From Syntrophaceae bacterium UBA2251 (lineage in GTDB: Bacteria; Desulfobacterota; Syntrophia; Syntrophales; UBA2251): 49,179 bases of DNA. Shown here piece after piece: positions 25,904 to 34,693 of the stretch. Below the pieces are notes generated by a model. The model was not told the origin of the DNA. It was given only the letters and a program-made list of their open reading frames with translations, and searched no databases. Within the stretch, counting starts at the first letter, position 1; every line of letters starts with the position of its first letter. Where the stretch lies: positions 1-49,179 of the forward strand of contig DDXV01000057.1 in assembly GCA_002347815.1 (NCBI GenBank), given 5' to 3'. The translations under genes were made by a program, and so were the position numbers.

Positions 25904-26670
25904 GGCGACCCCTTCCCCGGATTCAGGGCGGCCGCGAGACCGTCGATGTCCTTTCGCGCCAGCAGGTCCTTGAGGCGGGCGAGTTGCGTCTCGTAGATTG
26001 CCAGAAGCTCGTCCGTGTGCGGATTGCCGGCGATCAGTTCCGCGTAGAGGCGGGGGCTGGCGCCGAAGACCTTTTCGACGATCGCCGCCTTCATCCGGAA
26101 AATGGGGGTGGTAAAGGGTTCCAGGTCCGCCGGGGAAACGCCCGCCTCCCTCAGGGTCAGCCCGAGGACGATCGTATCCAGGTGATTCAGGGCCTGGACC
26201 AGGGCCATCATGCGGTCATGGCGCTCCGGCGTCGTCTCGACGATCCGGGCGCCGTTCTTCTCGAGACGGTCGCGCAGCCAGGGGAGCCAGCGCTCTCCTC
26301 GCGCGGGACAGATCGCGACGTTCTGTCCCTCGAGCGAGGGGACGTCCGGCCCGAAGAGGGGATGGCATCCGATCACCTCCGCGGCCGACGCGTCGAGCAT
26401 CGCGCGGACCGGTGCGGCCTTGAAGGAGGTCAGGTCCATCAGGAGCGCGCCCGGATCGAGGAGCGGTCCCACCCGGTGGATGACCTCTTGCGTCACGCCG
26501 ATGGGCACCGCCACGATGACGACCCGGCACCGCTCCGCCAGATCCCGGAGGGTCAGGTCCGTGTTGCGTCCGACCACGTGAACGGGATAGCCCTCCGACG
26601 CGAAGAACGCCGCAAACCAGCGGCCGATCCCGCCCGTCCCCCCGACGATGCCGATTTCGAAAGGGTTCAT
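25900..26670 (-). CDS. tyrA: Prephenate dehydrogenase
   Basis: 256 residues. MNPFEIGIVGGTGGIGRWFAAFF shows the NAD(P) motif. CHPLFGPDV contains the conserved His of the TyrA active site, and ALNHLDTIVLG and GNPHTDELL match the dimerisation half. There is no chorismate mutase or ACT domain; mutase activity is supplied by the pheA fusion in the same operon. It converts prephenate to 4-hydroxyphenylpyruvate (or arogenate to tyrosine; specificity not decidable). ATG 26670 overlaps the aroC stop, and its stop overlaps the phosphoesterase start. Being inside a transcript controlled by a Tyr/Phe leader peptide fits its product. Confidence 0.9.
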   Translation of the reverse strand: MNPFEIGIVGGTGGIGRWFAAFFASEGYPVHVVGRNTDLTLRDLAERCRVVIVAVPIGVTQEVIHRVGPLLDPGALLMDLTSFKAAPVRAMLDASAAEVIGCHPLFGPDVPSLEGQNVAICPARGERWLPWLRDRLEKNGARIVETTPERHDRMMALVQALNHLDTIVLGLTLREAGVSPADLEPFTTPIFRMKAAIVEKVFGASPRLYAELIAGNPHTDELLAIYETQLARLKDLLARKDIDGLAAALNPGKGSP

Positions 26671-27722
26671 GGACGGATCGCTTTCTGCCGCAGGAGATGA
26701 TCCGCGAGGACGAGGCAGACCATCGCCTCGCAGACCGGAAGGATCCTCGGGATCACGCAAACATCGTGGCGTCCCCGGACGGCGAGCGTTGCCGGGTTTC
26801 CCCGGACGTCGACCGTCTCCTGCGCCCGCCCGATGGAGGGGATCGGTTTGCACGCCGCGCGGAGAACGATGGCCTCGCCGTTGGAAATGCCGGCCAGGAC
26901 GCCCCCGGCGTGGTTGGAGGCAAACCCCGCCGGCCCGATGGGATCGTTGCAGCGGGAGCCCTTCATCGCGGCGGCCGCGAAGCCGGCGCCGATCTCCACG
27001 CCCTTGACCGTCCCGATCCCCATGAGGGCGCAGGCCAGATCGGCGTCGAGCTTGTCGAAGACCGGCTCGCCCAGACCCGGCGGACATCCATGAATGCAAA
27101 TTTCCGCGACACCGCCCAGGGTGTCCCCCTGCCGCTTCGCGCCGGCCAGCCGCCGCTCCATCCGCTCCGCCGCCGCGGCGTCGGGGCAGCGGAGCCGGTT
27201 CCGGTCCGCGTCGCCGGGCGGGTCGCCCTTCGCGACGATGCCGCCCAGGGCCCGGGTGAACGCCGCAACGGTGATGCCGGCCGGTGCGATGACCCGGCGG
27301 GCAATGGCCCCGGCCGCCACGCGGGCCGCCGTCTCCCGGCCCGAAGCGCGCCCCCCGCCCCGGTGATCCCGGTGGCCGTATTTCTTCCAGTAGGTGAAAT
27401 CCCCGTGACCCGGCCGGAAGACGTCCTTCAGGTCGTCATACGCGGCGCTCGCGGCGTCGCGGTTCCGAATGGTCAGCGCGATGGGCGTGCCGGTCGTTCT
27501 CCCCTCGAACACGCCGGAGAGGATCTCCACCCGGTCTTCCTCCCGGCGGGGGGAGGCCAGGGCGTCGCTCCCGGGTTTGCGGCGGTCGAGTTCCCGCTGG
27601 ATCGCTTCGGCCGCGAGCGCGATGCCGGGAGGGCACCCGTCCACCACCGCCCCCACGGCCTCCCCGTGGGACTCTCCCCAGGTGGTCACCCGAAAAACAA
27701 CGCCTGTCGTATTGCCGGACAT
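26667..27722 (-). CDS. aroC: Chorismate synthase
   Basis: 351 residues. The signatures are intact: TTWGESHGEAVG near the N-terminus, RPGHGDFTYWKKYGHRDHRGGGRASGRETAARVAAGA (FMN/EPSP-binding), and GGVLAGISNGEAIVLR. It catalyses anti-1,4-elimination of phosphate from EPSP using reduced FMN. Its stop overlaps the tyrA start. A 125-base gap separates it from aroK upstream, the largest interval in the operon, with no terminator visible. Confidence 0.97.
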   Translation of the reverse strand: MSGNTTGVVFRVTTWGESHGEAVGAVVDGCPPGIALAAEAIQRELDRRKPGSDALASPRREEDRVEILSGVFEGRTTGTPIALTIRNRDAASAAYDDLKDVFRPGHGDFTYWKKYGHRDHRGGGRASGRETAARVAAGAIARRVIAPAGITVAAFTRALGGIVAKGDPPGDADRNRLRCPDAAAAERMERRLAGAKRQGDTLGGVAEICIHGCPPGLGEPVFDKLDADLACALMGIGTVKGVEIGAGFAAAAMKGSRCNDPIGPAGFASNHAGGVLAGISNGEAIVLRAACKPIPSIGRAQETVDVRGNPATLAVRGRHDVCVIPRILPVCEAMVCLVLADHLLRQKAIRP

Positions 27723-27847
27723 CAGGATTCGTCCTCTGTGTCAGACCCCGGCGTATCGCACCCCGGAAGCGCGCCGGCGGAATTTCCCCAAGACCCCCGC
27801 CGCGCGGCGAGCGCGCAGGGGCGGAAGATGCCCCGCACATGGCGGGA

Positions 27848-28411
27848 TCACGATCCGCATGGGTCCGTTCCGCCGGGCGGAGTCATGTCCGGGATCCGTG
27901 CCAGAAATCCGTCAATCTCCGCTGCGATTTCATCCACCGTTTTCCCCGTCGTGTCAACCGTAAAATCGGCGGCCGCCCGGTAGACCGGCGTCCGCTCGAC
28001 GAGCACCTGCACCGTTTCCTTGAGCCGGTCCGTCCCCCGGAGGGACGGGCGCTGCGACGCGCTGACGGGGTCCTCCCCCATCCGGGCGACGATCGTCCGC
28101 GCATCGGCGACGAGCCAGATCACCCGGCCGTTCCCTTTCATGGCGGCCACGTTCTCGGGGTCCAGCACGGCGCCGCCCCCCAGCGCGACGACCGCGCCCC
28201 GCACGGACGCGAGATCCGCAATCACCGCCTTTTCAACCGCGCGGAAGAACGCCCACCCCTGTTCCGCGACGATCCGCCGGACCGACATCCCCGTCCACTC
28301 CCGGACCAGATCGTCCGTGTCGTAAAAGGGACGGCGCAGCCGGGCCGCCAGCCCCCGTCCCACGCTGCTCTTTCCCGTGCAGCGGTATCCCGCGAGCACC
28401 ACGTTCTTCAT
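27848..28411 (-). CDS. aroK: Shikimate kinase
   Basis: 187 residues. The P-loop GYRCTGKSSVG (about 8-18), DTDD, the RxxE-like EKAVIADL, the shikimate-binding ALGGGAVLDPEN and the lid-region RPSLRGTDRL are all in place. It phosphorylates shikimate at the 3-position. ATG 28411 overlaps the aroA stop (ATGA), which decides the start. The C-terminal ten residues (MTPPGGTDPCGS) are low-complexity and may not be conserved. Confidence 0.95.
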   Translation of the reverse strand: MKNVVLAGYRCTGKSSVGRGLAARLRRPFYDTDDLVREWTGMSVRRIVAEQGWAFFRAVEKAVIADLASVRGAVVALGGGAVLDPENVAAMKGNGRVIWLVADARTIVARMGEDPVSASQRPSLRGTDRLKETVQVLVERTPVYRAAADFTVDTTGKTVDEIAAEIDGFLARIPDMTPPGGTDPCGS

Positions 28412-29682
28412 GCGTATAGCCCCTCCAGCGCCTGCCAGAATCCGGGAAAGGATTTCCCCACGCACGCGCCGTTCGCGATCCGGACACCGGGAACCACGAG
28501 CCCCAGGATGGCAAAGCTCATGGCGATCCGATGGTCGTTGTACGTCTCGATGACGGCGCCGTGCGGCGTCCCCCCGTCGATGACGAGACCGTCTTCCGTC
28601 TCGCGGGCCCCGATGCCGATCCGGACCAGCTCCGCCGCCAGGGCCGCGAGCCGGTCGCTCTCCTTCAGCCGCAGATGGGCCGCATCCCGGATGATCGTCC
28701 GGCCGGGACGCAGGGCCGCCAGGACGGCGACGGTCGGAACCATGTCCGGCATGTCGCCGAGGCTCAGGGCGACGTCGCCCGATGCCAGGCGGCCGCCTTC
28801 GACTTCCACCCAATCCTCGCCCCTCCGAACGCGGCAGCCGAGCCCTTCCAGAATGGCGAGCAGCCCGATGTCCCCCTGCAAGGTCCGGGGGCGGACGTTG
28901 TCCACCCGGACCCGCCCCCCCGTGAGGGCCGCGGCCAGGAAGAAATAGGACGCGCTGGAGGCATCCCCTTCGATGCGGTACTCCCGCCCCCGGTACCCGC
29001 CGTTCCCGCGGACGACAAACGCGTGGGCGCCCGGCCTGGCGACGTCCTGACCGAAGGTCGCCATCGCCTCGATCGTCATCGCCACGTACGGGAGCGACGG
29101 GATGCGGCCCTCGAGATCGAGGCGCGTGTCCCCCGACGCGCAGGGGGCCGAGATCAGGAGCGCGGAAACGTACTGGCTGCTCTCGATGTCCCGGAGGATG
29201 ACCTGCCCGCCCCTCAGGCCATCCGCGGCGACGCGGACGGGCGGGCGCCCGTTGCCCCCGCGGCTGCGGGCATCGACGCCGAGGGTCGCGAGGGCGTCCA
29301 GGAGGGGCCGGATCGGTCGCTCGCACAGGCGGGGATCGCCGGTCAAGGTGAAAACGCCCCGCCCGAGGCAAACCGCCGCCGTCAGGAAGCGCATGGCCGT
29401 CCCGTTGTTGCCGAGCCGGATCTCCCCTTCCGGACAGGCGATCTTCCCGGCCGTTCCCGCGACGATGAGGTTCCCGTCCTCCAGGGCGATCCCGGCGCCG
29501 AGGGCGCGGAGGGCGTCGATCATGAGCCCCGTGTCCTCCGAGAGGAGGGGGTTCCGCAGGCGGGACGTCCCCTCCGCCAGGGCGGCGATGAGGAGCGCCC
29601 GCTGCGTGTAGCTCTTGGAGCCGGGCAGGGTCACCCGGGCGTCCAGATGGCGAAGCGGTCTGATTTCGGTCAAGTCTTCCAT
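28408..29682 (-). CDS. aroA: 3-phosphoshikimate 1-carboxyvinyltransferase (EPSP synthase)
   Basis: 424 residues. LPGSKSYTQRALLIAALA (S3P/PEP-binding Lys and Ser), RLGNNGTAMRFLTAAVCLG, LTGDPRLCERPI, the catalytic Asp in DMPDMVPTVAVLA, RLKESDRLAALA and DHRIAMSFAI are all recognisable. It transfers enolpyruvate from PEP to shikimate 3-phosphate. The glyphosate-contact loop reads NNGTAMRF, where the E. coli enzyme has NAGTAMRP. The gene starts 24 bases after the aroE stop, and its stop overlaps aroK. Confidence 0.96.
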   Translation of the reverse strand: MEDLTEIRPLRHLDARVTLPGSKSYTQRALLIAALAEGTSRLRNPLLSEDTGLMIDALRALGAGIALEDGNLIVAGTAGKIACPEGEIRLGNNGTAMRFLTAAVCLGRGVFTLTGDPRLCERPIRPLLDALATLGVDARSRGGNGRPPVRVAADGLRGGQVILRDIESSQYVSALLISAPCASGDTRLDLEGRIPSLPYVAMTIEAMATFGQDVARPGAHAFVVRGNGGYRGREYRIEGDASSASYFFLAAALTGGRVRVDNVRPRTLQGDIGLLAILEGLGCRVRRGEDWVEVEGGRLASGDVALSLGDMPDMVPTVAVLAALRPGRTIIRDAAHLRLKESDRLAALAAELVRIGIGARETEDGLVIDGGTPHGAVIETYNDHRIAMSFAILGLVVPGVRIANGACVGKSFPGFWQALEGLYA

Positions 29683-29706
29683 CGCGTGCGGTCTTTCCCT
29701 TCCCCT

Positions 29707-30510
29707 TCAGCCGGCTTCGATCAGCCGCGCCTCCACCACCCGGCGCATCAGATCCACGGGCGGGGTCCGGCCCGTCCAGATCCGGAGCTGTTCCGCCCCC
29801 TGGTGGATGAACATGCCGAGGCCGGAGCGGGTCCGGCAGCCCGCGGCGGCCGCCTCCGTCACGAGTCGGGTCCGCAGGGGGGTGTAGACGATGTCCACCA
29901 CCCAGCGGAACCTTCCGAGAACGTCCGCAGGCAGCGGCGAGCGTTCGACCCCGGGCGCCATCCCCACCGGCGTCGTGTTGATCAGGCAGTCCGCCTCCAC
30001 GCCGGCCGCTTCCGCCAGCGGGCGGAAATCGCAGCCGAAGGCCGCCGCCAGGGTCTCCCCTTTCTGCGCGGTCCGGTTGAGCACGACCGGAATCCCCCCC
30101 GCCTGCACGAGGCCGAACACGGCGGCGCGCGCGGCGCCGCCGGCCCCCAGGACGGCGAAGCGCCGGCCCTCGATGTCCATGACCTCCCGAAGATCCCGGA
30201 TCAGCCCGGTTCCGTCGGTGTTGAAGCCGGTCAGCCGCCCGTTGTCGTTGACGATCGTGTTGACGGCGCCGATGGCGCGGGCGCCGGCCTCGACCTCGTC
30301 GAGCAGGGTCATGACCTCCGTCTTGAACGGCAGGGTGACGCTGACGCCGCGGAGGTTCAGCCCCCGGATCCCCTGCACGGCGGCGGCCAGATTTTGCACG
30401 CGGAAGGCCGCGTACCGCGCCGGGATCCCCAGGGCGTCCAGGGCGGCCTGGTGCATGAGGGGCGAGAGGCTGTGGCCGACCGGATTGCCGATAATGCCGT
30501 AGACGTCCAT
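29707..30510 (-). CDS. aroE: Shikimate dehydrogenase
   Basis: 267 residues from ATG 30510; a GTG at 30522 is an alternative but lies only one base from the AAGGAG. MDVYGIIGNPVGHSLSPLMHQAALDALG (shikimate pocket), SVTLPFKTEVMTLLDE with the catalytic Lys, NTIVNDNGRLTGFNTDGTG with the Asn/Asp pair, and GAGGAARAAVFGL plus NRTAQKG for NADP are all intact. It reduces 3-dehydroshikimate to shikimate. It follows aroD after 93 bases. Confidence 0.96.
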   Translation of the reverse strand: MDVYGIIGNPVGHSLSPLMHQAALDALGIPARYAAFRVQNLAAAVQGIRGLNLRGVSVTLPFKTEVMTLLDEVEAGARAIGAVNTIVNDNGRLTGFNTDGTGLIRDLREVMDIEGRRFAVLGAGGAARAAVFGLVQAGGIPVVLNRTAQKGETLAAAFGCDFRPLAEAAGVEADCLINTTPVGMAPGVERSPLPADVLGRFRWVVDIVYTPLRTRLVTEAAAAGCRTRSGLGMFIHQGAEQLRIWTGRTPPVDLMRRVVEARLIEAG

Positions 30511-30603
30511 GACGCGATGCACACTCCTTCATTCCTTCCCACCGTCGGCAGGGGAATCGACACGCGATCCCTCCCCGTCAGAAGCGGGAAATCGGGCTCC
30601 GTT

Positions 30604-31308
30604 TCACGGGCGTCCGTTTTGAGCGCCCCGGGTCAGGACGGAGATCAGTTGACGGGTTTCCGCGACCGTCATCTGTCCCGGGGCCGATTCCGCCCCCGCC
30701 TCCAGGGCGGCAAACGTCCAGCAGGCGCCCATCAGCACGGACAGCAGGCGGCTGGCACGGCCCGGGCCCCCCATGGCGAAGGCGACGATCTCCTGTCCCT
30801 GCCGTCTGGCCGCGGGGATGAGTTCGAGCACCCGGAACGCATCCGCGACGCTCTCCGCGCGCGTCACCAGCTTCACGACATCGGCCTCGAACGCCATCAG
30901 CTCGCGCAACTTTTTCCTGAGCGCCCGCGCGGGAGGCGTCCCGGTCACGTCGTGCCAGGAGACGACGAGCTTCGTGGCGCCGCCATGGTCCCGCAGGGTT
31001 TCCCGGAGCGTCCGGATCAGCCCCCCGTCGGTCGCCGCCTCGATGTCCACATAGGCGGCCCCCAGGACGACCGCCTCCCGCAGGAACGCGACCCGCCGGG
31101 CCTCGGGGCCGTCAAAGGCGCCCCCTTCCGCCGCGGACCGGTTCGTGACGAGAACCCGCCCCCGCCTGCCCCGCAGCAGACGCTTCAGGTCCGGCTTCCC
31201 GATGGCATCCAGGCGGATCTCCACGAGATCGGCCTCCGCCAGCGCCCTGTCCATGAGCACGAGCGCGGTTTCGTTCGTGGCGGCCGCAACGGGAACGCAG
31301 ATCTTCAT
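30604..31308 (-). CDS. aroD: Type I 3-dehydroquinate dehydratase
   Basis: 234 residues from ATG 31308 (MKICVPVAAATNETALVLMDRA; GGGGGAGG upstream). A second in-frame ATG at 31383, overlapping the pheA stop by ATGA and with its own GGGGGAGGAGG site, would add 25 residues that partly repeat the start (MKRCAPV versus MKICVPV). The barrel has EIRLDAI, the KLVVSWHD region with the catalytic His, VVKLVTRAES with the Schiff-base Lys, and AFAMGGPGRASR. The class I enzyme forms an imine with dehydroquinate and removes water in the syn sense. Confidence 0.93.
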   Translation of the reverse strand: MKICVPVAAATNETALVLMDRALAEADLVEIRLDAIGKPDLKRLLRGRRGRVLVTNRSAAEGGAFDGPEARRVAFLREAVVLGAAYVDIEAATDGGLIRTLRETLRDHGGATKLVVSWHDVTGTPPARALRKKLRELMAFEADVVKLVTRAESVADAFRVLELIPAARRQGQEIVAFAMGGPGRASRLLSVLMGACWTFAALEAGAESAPGQMTVAETRQLISVLTRGAQNGRP

Positions 31309-31403
31309 GCCTCCCCCAGGGGTCCCGATCCCCGAAATCGGGCCGGAGCGGACGCCGGCATGAACGGGAGCGCACCTCTTCATGCCTCCTCCCCCTGGGG
31401 ATA
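31296..31403 (-). repeat. Diverged duplication of the aroD ribosome site and start
   Basis: CCC(A/T)GGGGGAGG...CATGAAGA..TGCG.TCCCGTT occurs twice, about 75 bases apart and in the same frame, giving two tandem Shine-Dalgarno/ATG modules for aroD. Confidence 0.6.
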
Positions 31404-32459
31404 GGAGCCGAGGATCTTGATCAGGGTCGTCTTTGACGCCATCTCGGCGAGGCAGCGGCGGACCTTTTCATCCCGGCGATGGCCGAGAAAATCGACGAAG
31501 AAGAGGTATTCCCACATCCGGTCGCGGAGGGGGTACGATTCGATCCGCGTCATGTTGACGCCCTCCCTGGCAAGCGTCTCCAGGGCACGGAGGAGCGTCC
31601 CGGGAACGTGGGGGGTCCCGAACAGGATGGAGGTCTTGTCCCGGGCCGTCGGATCGCTCTCGCCCCGGCCGATCACGAAGAACCGCGTGGTGTTCCACGG
31701 GCTGTCCTCGATGCCCGACGCGACCACCGACAGGCCGTAGGCCTCGACGGCCATGGGGCCGCCGACGGCGGCGGCGTCTTTCTCCGCCAGCGCCTTCCGG
31801 ACCGCCGCCGCCGTGCTGGCAACCTCCAGGCGTTCGGCCCGGGGGAAGTTCCGGTCGAGCCACCCCTGACACTGCGCCAGCGCCTGGGGGTGGGAGTAAA
31901 TCCGGCGGATTCCCCTCCGTCCGGACCGCTGCGCGAGCAGGCAGAGCGTGATCTTGAGAAAGCGCTCCGCCCGGATGGTCAGGGGGGTCGTCATCAGGCG
32001 GTCGAGCGTCCGCTTGACGGCGCCCTCGGTGGAATTCTCCACCGGGACGACACCCCACACGTTCTTCTCCTTCTCCGCGGCGTCGAACACCTCGGCGATG
32101 GTCGCCGCGGGGACATACCGCGCCTGCCGCCCGAAATGGGAAAGGGCCGCCAGGTGGGAAAAAGACGCCTCCGGTCCCAGATAGGCCACGGTCATGGGGG
32201 TCTGCAGGGCCCGGGATTGGGAGAGAATCTCCCGGAATACGTCCCGCAGGGCCGGGCCGGTCAGGGGGCCTTCGTTCAGGGCATCCAGCCGTGCATAAAC
32301 CTCCGCCTCCTGGGCCGGATCGTAAACGGGCCGGTTCCGGCCGGCCTTGACCCGACCGATCTCGACGGACAGTTTCGCCCGCTCGTTCAGCAGACGGACC
32401 AGTTCCCGGTCCCGTTCCTTCACGGCCGCCCGCAAATCGTCCAGGGGGGTCTTCTTCAT
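31380..32459 (-). CDS. pheA: Chorismate mutase/prephenate dehydratase fusion
   Basis: 359 residues, the P-protein layout: AroQ-type chorismate mutase (about 5-85, RDRELVRLLNERAKLSVEIGRVK with the catalytic Arg and Lys), prephenate dehydratase (about 90-275, AYLGPEASFSHLAA, VPVENSTEGAV, TTRFFVIGR with the catalytic Thr) and a C-terminal ACT domain (SILFGTPHVPGTLLRALE and TRIESYPLRDRMWEYLFFVD). The ACT domain normally confers feedback inhibition by phenylalanine; its usual ESRP appears as ESYP. ATG 32459 overlaps the aroB stop, and its stop overlaps the longer aroD start. Confidence 0.96.
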   Translation of the reverse strand: MKKTPLDDLRAAVKERDRELVRLLNERAKLSVEIGRVKAGRNRPVYDPAQEAEVYARLDALNEGPLTGPALRDVFREILSQSRALQTPMTVAYLGPEASFSHLAALSHFGRQARYVPAATIAEVFDAAEKEKNVWGVVPVENSTEGAVKRTLDRLMTTPLTIRAERFLKITLCLLAQRSGRRGIRRIYSHPQALAQCQGWLDRNFPRAERLEVASTAAAVRKALAEKDAAAVGGPMAVEAYGLSVVASGIEDSPWNTTRFFVIGRGESDPTARDKTSILFGTPHVPGTLLRALETLAREGVNMTRIESYPLRDRMWEYLFFVDFLGHRRDEKVRRCLAEMASKTTLIKILGSYPQGEEA

Positions 32460-33550
32460 GACTGCAAATCCTCGATCGTTTTGCGCAGGAGCGCCTCCGG
32501 GACCCCGCCGTTGACGAAGGGAATCCCGATCTTCTTCAACAGGACGAAGTGAACGTCCGCGCCTTCCTTTTTCTTGTCCATCCGCAATCCATCCAGCAGA
32601 CGCTCGGCGCTCACGTTACCGGGAATCCGGACGGGAAGGCCGACGGCCCGCAGGACGGCTTCGATGCGTTCGCCCTCGTCGGTGGACAGATGGTCGAGGG
32701 CGACCGAAATTCTCGCGGCGGCAACCATGCCCACCGCCACGGCCTCTCCATGCGCCATCCCGTAGTCCGTCGCGGCTTCCACGGCGTGCCCCATCGTGTG
32801 GCCGAAGTTCAGGATGCGGCGGAGCCCCTTCTCCGTTTCGTCGAGTTCCACGATGCCCTTCTTGATCCGGCAGGACCGGGCGACCAGGCGCTCCAGGATC
32901 GCCCCGTCGCGCCCCCGGATCGCCTCGGCCTCATCGGCCAGGTGTTTCAGAAGCTCCGGATCCTCGATGACGCCGTACTTGACGATCTCCGCCAGACCGT
33001 TGGCGAACTCCCGCTCCGGCAGCGTGTCCAGAAAGGCGAGGTCGATGAAGACGCCCCTGGGCTGGTAGAAGGTGCCCAGCATGTTCTTCGCCATCGGGAG
33101 ATTGACCCCGGTCTTGCCCCCGATGGCGCTGTCCACCTGCGCGAGCAGCGTCGTCGGCGCCTGCAGGTACGGAATGCCCCGCATGAACAGGGAGGCCGCG
33201 AGCCCCGTCAGATCGCCGACCACCCCGCCGCCCAGGGCGATCAGCGCGGACTTCCGGTCCGCCCCGAGGGCCAGCAGCCGCTCGACGAGATCGAGGCAGG
33301 TCCGAACCGTCTTGGACGCCTCCCCCGCCGGGAACTGGATCATGTCCACCGCGAGGTTCATGCCCCGGAGGGTCGCCAGGACCCTGTCGCCGTGCAGTTC
33401 GGCCACGCGGCTGTCGGTCACGAGGACATAGCGCGACGCCCAGTTGTTCTTGGCCATGAGGAGCCCCATGCGGTCGATGATGCCCCGGCCGATGAAGATC
33501 TCGTGGGCATTCGCCGATTTCCTGTCGAGATTGACGCGGATCTTCTTCAT
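32456..33550 (-). CDS. aroB: 3-dehydroquinate synthase
   Basis: 364 residues. The NAD- and substrate-binding segments are present: PAGEASKTVRTCLDLVERLLALGADR, ALGGGVVGDLTGLAASLFMRGIPYLQAPTTLLAQVDSAIGGKTGVN, and the metal-site region LAEIVKYGVIEDPELL followed by LNFGHTMGHAVEAATDYGMAHGEAVAVGM with the zinc histidines. It cyclises DAHP to 3-dehydroquinate. Both ends overlap neighbours by ATGA, which fixes the start at 33550 and implies strict translational coupling from aroF. Confidence 0.97.
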   Translation of the reverse strand: MKKIRVNLDRKSANAHEIFIGRGIIDRMGLLMAKNNWASRYVLVTDSRVAELHGDRVLATLRGMNLAVDMIQFPAGEASKTVRTCLDLVERLLALGADRKSALIALGGGVVGDLTGLAASLFMRGIPYLQAPTTLLAQVDSAIGGKTGVNLPMAKNMLGTFYQPRGVFIDLAFLDTLPEREFANGLAEIVKYGVIEDPELLKHLADEAEAIRGRDGAILERLVARSCRIKKGIVELDETEKGLRRILNFGHTMGHAVEAATDYGMAHGEAVAVGMVAAARISVALDHLSTDEGERIEAVLRAVGLPVRIPGNVSAERLLDGLRMDKKKEGADVHFVLLKKIGIPFVNGGVPEALLRKTIEDLQS

Positions 33551-34575
33551 GCCGGCACCCCCATCTCCTTCCCCATCACCCCGGCGATCGCGCGCAGTTC
33601 CTCCATCATCCGGTAGAACTTCTCCGGTTTCAGGGACTGGGCGCCGTCGGAGACGGCCTTTTCCGGCTCCGGGTGCACCTCGATGATGATCCCGTCGGCC
33701 CCCACGGCGACGGCCGCCCGCGCGAGCGGGATGACGTACCGCCAGTGACCGGCTGCATGGCTGGGATCGACGATGACGGGCAGGTGGGTCAACCCCTTGA
33801 GCACCGGCACGGCGCTCAGATCCAGGGTGTTGCGCGTCGCCGTCTCGAAGGTGCGGATCCCCCGCTCGCAGAGGATGACCTGGTCGTTTCCCGAATCCAG
33901 GATGTACTCCGCCGACATGAGGAGCTCCTCGATCGTCGTCATCATGCCCCGCTTGAGGAGGACGGGCTTGCGGATCTGGCCGACCCGCTTCAGCAATGCG
34001 AAATTCTGGACGTTGCGGGCGCCGATCTGGACGATGTCGGCGTACGACGCCACCAGGTCCACCTCCGTCGTATTCATGACCTCCGTGACCACCGGCAGCC
34101 CGGTCCGCTCGCTGGCCTTTTTCAGGAGCTTCAGGCCCTCTTCCTCCATGCCCTGGAAGCTGTAGGGCGACGTCCGCGGTTTGAAGGCCCCGCCGCGCAG
34201 GATCTGCGCATGGCCCTTGCGGACGATGTAGGCGCTCTCCATCAACTGCTCCTCGCTCTCCACGGAACAGGGACCGGCCATGACGACGAAGGACGTCCCG
34301 CCGATCCTAATGTCTCCGACCGGGATGACGGTATCGGCCTCGGAAAACTCGCGACTGGCGAGCTTGTAGGGTTTGAGGATCGGGACCACCTTTTCCACCC
34401 CGGGCAGGTTCTCGACGGATTTGAGCTGCCCCTTGCCGCGCTCGTCCCCGACGGCGCCGATGATGCTCCGCTCCACGCCCCGGGAGGGGTGGGTCCGGTA
34501 CCCGACGGACTCGATCCATTCGATGACCTGATCGATCTGGGCATCCGTGGCCTTCTTCTTCATGACGACGATCAT
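33547..34575 (-). CDS. aroF: 3-deoxy-7-phosphoheptulonate (DAHP) synthase
   Basis: 342 residues from ATG 34575, behind TGGAGGT. An N-terminal ferredoxin-like regulatory domain (about 1-70, MIVVMKKKATDAQIDQVIEWI..VGDERGK) precedes the barrel with VMAGPCSVESEEQ, LRGGAFKPRTSPYSFQG, QIGARNVQNFALLKRVG, KPVLLKRGM, CERGIRTFE and PSHAAGHW. This is the Thermotoga-type (type I-beta) enzyme whose extra N-terminal domain is the site of feedback by Tyr or Phe in relatives. It is the first committed step and first gene of the operon, lying 59 bases downstream of the attenuator terminator. Confidence 0.97.
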   Translation of the reverse strand: MIVVMKKKATDAQIDQVIEWIESVGYRTHPSRGVERSIIGAVGDERGKGQLKSVENLPGVEKVVPILKPYKLASREFSEADTVIPVGDIRIGGTSFVVMAGPCSVESEEQLMESAYIVRKGHAQILRGGAFKPRTSPYSFQGMEEEGLKLLKKASERTGLPVVTEVMNTTEVDLVASYADIVQIGARNVQNFALLKRVGQIRKPVLLKRGMMTTIEELLMSAEYILDSGNDQVILCERGIRTFETATRNTLDLSAVPVLKGLTHLPVIVDPSHAAGHWRYVIPLARAAVAVGADGIIIEVHPEPEKAVSDGAQSLKPEKFYRMMEELRAIAGVMGKEMGVPA

Positions 34576-34634
34576 GGCACTTGACCTCCAAAAAACAAGG
34601 GCCGGGACGAACACCGCCGCCCCGGCCCCAAAAC

Positions 34635-34671
34635 AAAAAAGCCATGGGCAGCGTCGATCTCCCCATGGCTT
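34635..34671 (-). terminator. Attenuator terminator before aroF
   Basis: Minus-strand hairpin of 10 bp (34662-34671 with 34639-34648; AAGCCATGGG / CCCATGGCTT) with a 13-base loop, followed by TTTTTTGTTTT. It sits between the leader peptide and aroF rather than at an operon end, so it must be conditional. Confidence 0.85.
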
Positions 34672-34693
34672 AGCTTGTTTTATTTTATTCCCT

